64,000 nucleotides of DNA, taken from the NCBI GenBank assembly GCA_950097015.1, contig CATNEN010000015.1:1347501-1411500 (forward strand), in the 5' to 3' direction. The stretch comes from Macrostomum hystrix. Taxonomy: Eukaryota > Platyhelminthes > Macrostomidae. The number at the start of each line of letters is the position of its first letter. Position 1 is the stretch's first letter. Below the pieces are notes generated by a model. That model did no database searches. It saw only the letters and a list, made by a program, of their open reading frames with translations, and was not told the DNA's origin. Below, piece by piece: positions 1 through 7,650 of the stretch. A program made the position numbers and the translations under genes.

Positions 1-824
1 TCGAGTCTCTGGTGCACTCGAGCAGTGCAGTTCCCGAGGTTGATCGAGCGGATGAACCGCAGCTGACGGCATGCCGGAAGGGAGTATTTCTGTCTCACCT
101 CTTTCAGATCAAAGAAGGTCTGGTTCTGCAGCATCGGGCGGTAGCTAAGTTGATGGCAGGTGTAATTCACGGTCAGCATCAGGTTATTTAATATCACTGA
201 TGGATCTGATCGAATTTTTGATCTGCGGAAAAGGTCGTGAGCTCCGATTTGCATTGTTGTGGGGCCAAATCGAATCTGCTCCCTACTTATCTGCACGAGC
301 TTATTACTTGGAACTTACGCAAACTCCCCAGTGTCTTCGGCACGTGTACTTTGAAATCGGATGACACCCTTTGATTTGTTAGGGCTCCAAATGAATCTTT
401 TAACGTTCACTGTGCCGAAAGTGGTTTCCATGGATGCTTGGATGCTTGAAATGGTCAGGAAGCTCACTGACCTCGGTGACAGGTGCTGCAGCTGGCGCTG
501 AGCTGTTGCGAGCATTCCGGCATCCCTCAGCAGCACAGGGATACTCACGTACAGCTCGATAGTGGGAGATTCATAAATGATTTCTGGACTTAAGTTTTTA
601 AGACTGTCCGTCACGCACATGACCGGCTCGACTGCCAAGTGAGGACCGTCGCTCGCTCCCGTGTCGTGCACGAACAGCGCGCAGCCGTTCACATTGAGCT
701 GGGCGACGAAGCGGAGCTTCGGTGAGCCTGTGGCTGCGCACTGGGAGACCTGGCCAGCTGCCAGCGAGCAGAGCAGCAGAGCCAGCGCTGCAGTTTCCAC
801 AACTTGCACACTGAAGGATTTCAT
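1..824 (-). pseudogene. Fibrinogen-related secreted protein, paralog A: N-terminal part, leaves the window, possibly broken
   Basis: The start codon is at 824-822. It is followed by a signal peptide (hydrophobic core AALALLLCSLAAG) and the first copy of an unnamed domain of about 90 residues. The first 73 residues are identical to those of the complete paralog at 17659-20125; after that, similarity drops sharply. The frame meets TAA at 317-315, yet the same frame beyond it still resembles the paralog, ending at the left edge with CTARVHQRL as in the second domain copy. So the TAA either truncates the protein, or the GTAAGT at 318-313 serves as a splice donor. Any fibrinogen domain would lie left of the window. 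What is seen: homology and the stop. What is inferred: loss of function. Confidence 0.6.
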
Positions 825-1115
825 TGCATTGCACAGAGATTTAGTTTGAAATCTTTCTATTTAGAGTTATGACGTTGCAGTTTGTGCAGAGCGTGAGGTC
901 AATCTGTTTTTGAACGAGTGTTAAATACTCTCTGCTAAGTATGGGGTGATCGCTGCAGCACATTATTCATTCGCAAGGACTTGGCGGCTTGGTTTACGCT
1001 GTACCCGTGACAAACAATCCATTAAGTGCTGGAGTACTTTCTTCAGTCCTTGTGATTGTATATTGGTGCAAAGCAACTTGGACTGTGGACTGTCTAGCAA
1101 GCAGTTCAGCCCTGC
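825..1115 (-). repeat. Duplicated 5' flank of paralog A (partner at 20126-20425)
   Basis: The leader and upstream DNA of paralog A match the upstream DNA of paralog B with scattered substitutions and small indels. Shared blocks include TTAAATACTCTCTGCTA, CGCAAGGACTT and ACTTTCTT. The duplication therefore included the promoter region and not just coding sequence. Similarity fades near 1115, before the minisatellite at 1355. Confidence 0.7.
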
Positions 1116-1354
1116 TACACCGGAGTCTAGTGCACGGGTCCAAACTTTAGCTTTCTGTTTGATAACACATTCCCGCCGAGGCTTCCAACTGCGATCTTTC
1201 ATGTGAAGATTTTCCATCCAGTACAGTCTTTCTACGTTGAGAAAGGTTTCCTACCGAGACCCTTACAGTGATATTTTACCACAGCAGGAATTAGCTCGTA
1301 AAGCTGTGAAAGCCTAGGCTGGAAGTCATGGTGGTAAAAACTGCTGCGGAATGT

Positions 1355-1825
1355 CTCGGTGCGGGAAAAGCTTGACAGGAACAGGTCCTGTACTGTGGAA
1401 AAGTCTCGCAGACCCCAAAAACAGTAGGGAAAAGCTTGACGGGAACAGGTCCTGTACTGTGGGAAAGTCTCGCAGACCCAAAAAACAGTAGGGAAAAGCT
1501 TGACGGGAACAGGTCCTGTACTGTGGGAAAGTCTCGCAGACCCAAAAAACAGTAGGGAAAAGCTTGACGGGAACAGGTCCTGTACTGTGGGAAAGTCTCG
1601 CAGACCCAAAAAACAGTAGGGAAAAGCTTGACGGGAACAGGTCCTGTACTGTGGGAAAGTCTCGCAGACCCCAAAAACAGTAGGGAAAAGCTTGACGGGA
1701 ACAGGTCCTGTACTGTGGGAAAGTCTCGCAGACCCAAAAAACAGTAGGGAAAAGCTTGACGGGAACAGGTCCTGTACTGTGGGAAAGTCTCGCAGACCCA
1801 AAAACAGTAGGCTAGACCCAAGCTC
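1355..1825. repeat. 64-bp minisatellite, about 7 copies
   Basis: The motif ACAGGTCCTGTACTGTGG recurs at 1381, 1445, 1509, 1573, 1637, 1701 and 1765, a 64-bp period with few differences between units (GACCCC/GACCCA). Both ends decay into single-copy DNA. It lies about 0.5 kb upstream of the start codon of paralog A and is absent from the matching flank of paralog B. The long minus-strand open frames across it only reflect absence of stops in the unit. Confidence 0.9.
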
Positions 1826-1989
1826 ATTAAAGCTCATTAAAGGCCTGAAAATTTGATACTCGAATGACCTTTCTGTGACACAGGAACTACCTGCTTTAAG
1901 TGCTGAAGTACCTCAGATCTCAGATCCACAACATGCATTAGCAATCCACAGGCCGAGAAAATCGTTCTCACGTTCAGAGATGACGGAGC

Positions 1990-2085
1990 CAGAGACAGTC
2001 AGACAGGCAAACAGACAGGCAAACAGACAGGTGCACAGGCAGACAGTCAGACAGACAGGCGCTCAGGCAGACGGTCAGACAGTTT
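1990..2085. repeat. Imperfect (CAGA)n simple repeat
   Basis: Tandem CAGACAGG/CAGACAGT-type tetranucleotide runs with interruptions. The remaining sequence from 1826 to 2423 is AT-rich with no recognisable gene. Confidence 0.75.
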
Positions 2086-2423
2086 TTTTCGTTTCAGAGT
2101 TTTTATTTATAATGTATCAATAAGTTTTTTATCACTGAATCAAATTGCGCTGGTTTATGCTAAACATTTGAACTGCATTTTTAAAGTTACTAAATGTACT
2201 AAGAACGAATTTGATGTAATTTGCATACACGAGTCATCACAGTTTCAGTGCTGCTGAAACTTTTGTGCACGCGTTGCACTTTGCAATTTGCACTTTTCTC
2301 CACTTTAGCTAGCCCATCTATTAGGACACCTATTTAAATGACAGGAATGGTCAAGAGGTCGTTCTGGAAGCACTAAACACTGTTAGCTTTTTGTTTTGAA
2401 TTATTTTATTTTAATTTATTGAC

Positions 2424-2774
2424 TGTCTTGAATTCTTATGCAACAAATTGAGTCCTCGCAGTAAGAGCCCGTTCATACGGCTGTGAGCCAATTCAGGCCG
2501 AGAGTCAAAATATATTTAAGTTTAACAGAGCGATAAGGAAGGGGGGTTGGCGGTACGATAACAAGAGTGCGCGACTGAGGTTAGGAGAGGAGGCTAGAAC
2601 GTGAGCGGCGGACCAATCAGAGAGGAGGAAAGAAAGAAAGGATAGAGAATGAGAGATCAGCCGCAGAGATAACGAGAGAGAAAGAACTAGATTGAACTGG
2701 ACGATGTAAACAAGAAAAGTGCAGAGAACCAAAGAGTGAATAGAGGACAGAAGGCAGAGACGAAAGTCGCGACA
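2424..2774 (-). repeat. 3' LTR of the non-autonomous element (left copy)
   Basis: 351 bp, TG...CA ends, near-identical to 4219-4569 (GGCCG here, GACCG there). The minus-strand orientation of the element makes this the 3' LTR. Confidence 0.88.
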
Positions 2775-2787
2775 CTCCCCCAAAAAA
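2775..2787 (-). other. Polypurine tract of the non-autonomous LTR element
   Basis: On the minus strand the bases directly before the left LTR read TTTTTTGGGGGAG, the expected plus-strand primer position. Confidence 0.65.
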
Positions 2788-3399
2788 TGCAACATTTTTT
2801 AGAACAAGAGATTAGAAATAACTTAGTTAGATTCTCCATAGATTTACATTCTGATCTGCAAAACAGGCAAATTAAAGCAGAGATCAGACACTGAAGAGCT
2901 TCAAACAAATAGAGGTTGTTGGTTGAGAGTAAAATATAATACACCAATGGTTGTGAATACACAAAACTAAAACTTTTACGAATTCTTGCAGACGTTGATT
3001 TTACACACAAGCCTCGACGCGTAGAGTAGAGCCACAACTCTCCCCCCGAAAATGAAGAATGTTTTAATCGAAACTTTCAAATTTAAAAACTAATTTAACG
3101 AGAGAATTTCGCCCTATAAGGAAAAAACAAAATAATGCATTTAACGAACAAATATCAATTGATGTCTACAATATTATACTCGTGCAGACTATTGCGAAAC
3201 GAGGGAAGGCTAACGAGACAGACACCAACATAGGTTCTTCGATAAGTTAAACAAATTTTACTTTTTGAAACAACGAAGCATTTCTTGTAGAAAATGATAA
3301 AAAGATTTTTTTTCGAGCGTCCACAAACAAATAACGAAATGGAGAATATGAAACTCCTGCCGGCACTGCCAACGTAATGTAATGAAAACGAGCGAATGA

Positions 3400-4100
3400 A
3401 TCGTGCGGCAATCCCGAAGAACGAATGTGAGACTAGGAACCGGCGGTCACCACACGGGACGAAACTGAGGCGAGAAAAGATGAGACGAGACGAGGCTAGA
3501 CGAGGCGAGTCCTGTGGCGATCCCGGCGAACGAATGAGACCAGGAACCGGCGGTCGCCACATGGGACGAACTGAGGCGAGACGAGACGAGCTGAGACGAG
3601 ACGAGTCCTGTGGCGATCCCGGCGAACGAATGAGAGACCAGGAACCGGCGGTCGCCACATGGGACGAACTGAGGCGAGACGAGACGAGCTGAGACGAGAC
3701 GAGTCCTGTGGCGATCCCGGCGAACGAATGAGAGACCAGGAACCGGCGGTCACCACACGAGACGAAACTGAGGCGAGAAGAGATGAGACGAGACGAGGCT
3801 AGACGAGGCGAGTCCTGTGGCGATCCCGGCGAACGAATGAGAGACCAGGAACCGGCGGTCGCCACATGGGACGAACTGAGGCGAGACGAGACGAGCTGAG
3901 ACGAGACGAGTCCTGTGGCGATCCCGGCGAACGAATGAGAGACCAGGAACCGGCGGTCGCCACATGGGACGAACTGAGGCGAGACGAGACGAGCTGAGAC
4001 GAGACGAGTCCTGTGGCGATCCCGGCGAACGAATGAGACCAGGAACCGGCGGTCGCCACATGGGACGAACTGAGGCGAGACGAGACGAGACGAGACGAAG
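3400..4100. repeat. Internal tandem array of the LTR element, unit about 98 bp
   Basis: TCCTGTGGCGATCCCGGCGA recurs near 3510, 3606, 3704, 3812, 3910 and 4008. Units differ by a few bases and by variable GACGA runs. All-frame openness yields repetitive minus-strand translations rich in Arg/Ser that match no protein I know. The array fills most of the interior between the LTRs. Confidence 0.85.
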
Positions 4101-4205
4101 ATCGTTTTATGCAAAATCAATGCAGGCCGGCGGACGAGAACGACGCTGATGAGATGAAAGCCAGAAGGAGCTGGCAGAAAATAATTCTACATTTGGGTTC
4201 GATTT

Positions 4206-4218
4206 CGTTCGGGCGCCA
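4206..4218 (-). other. Primer binding site, lysine-tRNA type
   Basis: Minus strand reads TGGCGCCCGAACG directly inside the 5' LTR. The first 12 bases are complementary to the 3' end of animal tRNA-Lys (GTTCGGGCGCCA). Confidence 0.75.
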
Positions 4219-4569
4219 TGTCTTGAATTCTTATGCAACAAATTGAGTCCTCGCAGTAAGAGCCCGTTCATACGGCTGTGAGCCAATTCAGACCGAGAGT
4301 CAAAATATATTTAAGTTTAACAGAGCGATAAGGAAGGGGGGTTGGCGGTACGATAACAAGAGTGCGCGACTGAGGTTAGGAGAGGAGGCTAGAACGTGAG
4401 CGGCGGACCAATCAGAGAGGAGGAAAGAAAGAAAGGATAGAGAATGAGAGATCAGCCGCAGAGATAACGAGAGAGAAAGAACTAGATTGAACTGGACGAT
4501 GTAAACAAGAAAAGTGCAGAGAACCAAAGAGTGAATAGAGGACAGAAGGCAGAGACGAAAGTCGCGACA
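4219..4569 (-). repeat. 5' LTR of the non-autonomous element (right copy)
   Basis: 351 bp with TG...CA ends; adjacent TTGAC target duplication at 4570-4574. Abuts the primer binding site on its inner side. Confidence 0.88.
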
Positions 4570-4574
4570 TTGAC

Positions 4575-5757
4575 AAACAAGATATTATTGTACAAGTGTA
4601 TTTTCAACACATTTTTTAACAGAACTGAACACACCGGGGTGCGAAATAGTTAGACATTTACAAATAGCGCGCGTATATATTACGCGTACAATCAATAGTG
4701 AATAGTGAAAGCAGAAACAAAAGTTGATAAGCAATGAACAAGCATGGCAAAACGGAAACGTAAGCTTTCATTCCACGGCTCAGAGCACCCCACGGCTCAG
4801 AACCCCACGGCTCAGAGCACCCCACGGCTCAGAGCAGATTTTATGTATCTTGGCGACTATAAAAGGCCTGTGCTACGCGCACACACCTTTCCGTTCTGTT
4901 TCACGAAGTCTATTCCGCTCTCGTTCCCTCGCAAGTATTGAGAGAGCAATGGGGCAGTGTGTGCGAAGCCGCGCGTTGTAAGCATGTGGTCAGCCCGATT
5001 ACTTCTCTTGATCTCTCTTGCCTGACCGCAGCAGCCTCGCTGACGAAACGTTCCATCGGCACGGGTCGTCTAGAGGGATTGTTGTCGGGGAGCGCGTCTA
5101 GATAGGCACTGCTTGTTCTGCTGAGTACGCGACCTCGACCCCGAGGATCTCGCCGTTTGGCAAAGGAGAGGTACCGATAGGAATTGTCGGACCTTCGCAG
5201 AAACCACAGAACGGCTTCAACTGCAGAGAAGTCGCGGAATTAGGCCAGCTTAGGAATAATTATTGTACTACTTGTTGCTTGGTCATCTACCTCAGTAGTT
5301 TGGGATAGCAGAACACGGCCGACAGGGCGGAGATAGGAGGCGGGGTAATGCATTGAGTGGGTGCGCATATCTTTGCACTGGGTACGGCCATAGACTCCTA
5401 AATGAAAGCATCTGGACTGGAAGCGGAAAAATCATTTTTACTACATAGGGGCAACTTCTGTAACTTTATATGCATTATTATAATATTTAGGAATATTTAG
5501 GAGCTATTATTTAGATGCCAGTGTTTAGGAGTCTCTGGTACGGCGAACACAACAGAGATAGGAAGAGAGGCCGGCCTATCTATTTTCATTGGGGATGATA
5601 TGAAACTGCCGCATTAGCTCTGCGGAAATACGCGGTGACTGTGCTCACAGTCTCACCCTGCCCACTCCGCTAGTATATAAGGGTGGGGATTTTTTCTCGT
5701 TAAGAGAGGAAAGCTTTGTAAAATAACTATTTCGTCGAGGAAGTTTGAACTGCTGGC
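4575..5757. other. Intergenic DNA with a short tandem repeat and a TATA box
   Basis: 4776-4836 holds CCACGGCTCAGAGCACC-type tandem copies. A good TATA box (TATATAAGG) lies near 5673-5681, about 80 bases before the ATG of the PC4-like remnant. No other gene-like signal was seen; it may be part of the same decayed Polinton. Confidence 0.45.
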
Positions 5758-6000
5758 ATGGATCTTAGCGATGGCTTGAAAGTTGAAGTGCAGGAATACG
5801 AAGGCAATAGAATCACCGGGAACTCAAGCCTGGAATCCCGGGATGTTTAACTTTAACTTTCGCCAATGGGAGAAGCTGGAGCAGCTGAAGCGTCAACTCG
5901 TTCAGTCTGCAGTCAACCGACAAAACGTCACTGCCAAGCTGGGCTCCGACAAGCTCGTGGAAGTCAGGCGAGGAGTCAATCTGGCTTAAACGCACGGAGG
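5758..6000 (+). pseudogene. PC4-like small-protein remnant, probably of the decayed Polinton
   Basis: The ATG at 5758 opens MDLSDGLKVEVQEYEGNR. After a frame change comes FNFRQWEKLEQLKRQL, up to about residue 60. The order, a basic beta-strand segment with EYEG followed by a QW-x-x-L helix, resembles the PC4-type single-strand DNA-binding fold. Frames are broken and similarity is weak, so the family call is tentative. A TATA box lies about 80 bases upstream. The Polinton integrase remnant follows on the same strand. Bases 6000-6440 keep several disconnected open segments that I do not recognise. Confidence 0.25.
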
Positions 6001-6454
6001 ATTTCCTGAGACGGAATGCCATCGAGATGACTCCCCGTCCGTGGCGAGCGCTGTGGTGCAATGCCGGCAGGCTCAGTAGTGGGAGCTGAGGGCAAACTCA
6101 CCGGGGTGCGAGTACGAGCTGGACCCTCGAGACATCGAGAACCATGTGAGCCAACACTCTAGTGAGGATGCGGACGATGAGAAGACGCTGCTGATCATCG
6201 AGTCAGCAACCTGCGAGCTGCTTTCACCTGCAGGTCAACTGTCGACACCCAAAGCATTCGGCTGCATCCCGCAGCAGGACAGCGACCTGTCTCAGGATCC
6301 TTGCTGTTGCTGGTACCAGCCATGCAGCTGCTGGGTTCAGTGGCAACTGCTTGATCGGAAGCTGCAAGCGCAAGCAGCCTGACCCATGCGTAGGAGCGAT
6401 GCGATCAAGTTTCCAAAGCTGACGGACGACTCAGATGAAAACAAGGACAACGAG

Positions 6455-7340
6455 TGAATCGGCAAGTGAAAAATATCAGGAAAAATATTTCATCAATACA
6501 GATTTTAGGCAGTTCTGCATTCAACAGGAAATCCTGGCCTTCCAAACAAATTGTGAGCAGAAAGCTGCAGTAATTGAGTGATTGAATAGAACATTGAAAA
6601 GTAAGATGTAGAGATAAGGGGTCGGTGGCAGAGCGGTTATCGCGTTTGCCTCTCGCACCACGGTCCCTAAGTTTGATTCCACGGCGAGGCCACATTTATT
6701 CAGGGCCCAGCCGCGGAGAGAAGGCTTGGGGGCTTGTCGTGCAATTTAAGCCTTTGACGGCCAACCTCCAAGGCACAGTGAAGTGTACATTGTCTGACGA
6801 TGAGAAAGTCAGGGCAGATGTATACACCGAAATGGGCAGAATTGCCTCCTCGCTGGCTGCGGGTCTAGTGTCACGAAATGATGTGCCATTGCCCGCAGCC
6901 CTCCTGCAATTATTTTTATTATTATTATTAAGAGTTGGAAATATTTTACTCACAAGAGCACACTGCACTGGATTGAAGTGTTGCCTAAGCTGGTGAAATC
7001 ATACAATACTTGCCACAGAAGCATCAAATGGCACCGTCTAGTGCTGGTTCGAGGTCTGGATGAATCTGTACGATAGCAAGGCAATCGAGACTGTACAGGG
7101 CCCCAAAAAGCCGAAGTTCAGTGAGCAACAGTCCGTGAGAATTTCAAATGCACCCATGCAGGCTGTTCCGAAAGGGATACAAGGCCAACTGGAGCGAAGT
7201 GGTGTACACTGTGGTGTGCAGGGCACCAAAGCACTACCCATGCATGAACAAGATCCTAAACATGAAGGGTGAAGAGATTGGCGGGCTCTTTCACGAGCAT
7301 GAGCTGCAGGCTGTTCCGGACTCGCTGCCGGCTACAACTC
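6455..7340 (+). pseudogene. Polinton/Maverick-type integrase remnant, interrupted by a SINE
   Basis: Integrase of the retroviral DDE type, in pieces. At 6490-6608 the frame reads FINTDFRQF, then AAVIE, a stop, LNRTLKSKM: the segment around the catalytic Glu in Polinton integrases. A SINE B copy then intervenes. From about 6937 come WKYFTH, IEVLPKLVKSYN and HRSIKMAPS, then (shifted) NLYDSKAIETVQ, KPKF and VRISN, then (shifted) KGYKANWSEVVY and MKGEEIGGLFHEHEL. This is the order of the core end and C-terminal SH3-like tail of the family. At least two stops and several frameshifts make it inactive. The earlier part of the core is not visible. Confidence 0.7.
6614..6933 (+). mobile_element. tRNA-derived SINE, family B, copy 1
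   Basis: Pol III A box TGGCAGAGCGG at 6626-6636, B box GTTTGATTCC at 6671-6680, then a unique body and a TTATTATTATTATTA tail. A second copy in opposite orientation at 55555-55860 shares the head and body blocks (GAGAGAAGGCTTGGGG, GCCAACCTCCA, CTCGCTGGCTGCGGGTCTAG). It splits the Polinton integrase remnant. Confidence 0.85.
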
Positions 7341-7410
7341 CACAGGCCGGGTGGATGAAAAGGACTTCAGAAAAGTGTAGATAAGCCGCAATTAAAGCAA
7401 CCAGATATAA

Positions 7411-7588
7411 TGAGAAACATTGTCATCAACAGCAACCATGGTGAAGGTATTTCTATAGTGACTTTTTTTACCTTGCTTCTCCTCTTTACCTGGATCGCGA
7501 TGTGGACTATGAGGCAGCTCTTGGGGAAATCCATCTGCCTGCCGCATGGTTCAATCTTGACGAACCTTGCTGCATCTGTCTCAGATGG
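7411..7588 (+). pseudogene. Polinton penton-like (minor capsid) protein remnant, N-terminal part
   Basis: After an ATG at 7411 (MRNIVINSNHG) and one frame change, the sequence reads LASPLYLDRDVDYEAALGEI then HLPAAWFNLDE. This matches the start of Polinton penton-like proteins, where a short leader is followed by a YEVALxEIxYPxxW segment. The frame ends where the LINE begins, and the gene appears to resume at 13912. Function when intact: vertex protein of the predicted polintovirus capsid (family knowledge). Here it is disrupted. Confidence 0.55.
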
Positions 7589-7596
7589 AAGAGAGC

Positions 7597-7650
7597 ATGA
7601 TTCATGATTCATGATTCATGATTCAGCTCTCTCGATTTGAATCGAGAGAG
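7597..7650. repeat. (ATGATTC)4 and a perfect palindrome at the LINE ORF1 start
   Basis: ATGATTC is repeated four times in tandem (7597-7624), placing an ATG every 7 bases; the last one, 7618, opens ORF1. It is followed by a perfect inverted repeat with 13-base arms, AGCTCTCTCGATT and AATCGAGAGAGCT, and a 2-base loop. It could form a hairpin at the very 5' end of the LINE RNA. Confidence 0.8.

Larger units (their letters stand above)
2424..4569 (-). mobile_element. Young non-autonomous LTR retrotransposon (LARD/TRIM-like)
   Basis: Two direct 351-bp repeats (2424-2774 and 4219-4569) start with TG and end with CA, and I find one mismatch between them. The insertion is flanked by a 5-bp target duplication TTGAC (2419-2423 and 4570-4574). 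Orientation is minus: next to the right-hand LTR, 4218 downwards reads TGGCGCCCGAACG, a lysine-tRNA type primer site, and next to the left-hand LTR the minus strand reads TTTTTTGGGGGAG, a polypurine tract. The 1.44-kb interior has no gag, protease, reverse transcriptase or integrase; much of it is a tandem array. Mobilisation would need an autonomous relative's enzymes in trans (inference). Confidence 0.9.

Noticed and set aside
1232-1837. Minus-strand frames of 178 and 201 codons
   Set aside because: Translations of the 64-bp minisatellite.
3155-4120. Minus-strand 321-codon frame as a possible gag of the LTR element
   Set aside because: Most of it is translation of the 98-bp internal tandem array; no gag motif, and two other frames are equally open.
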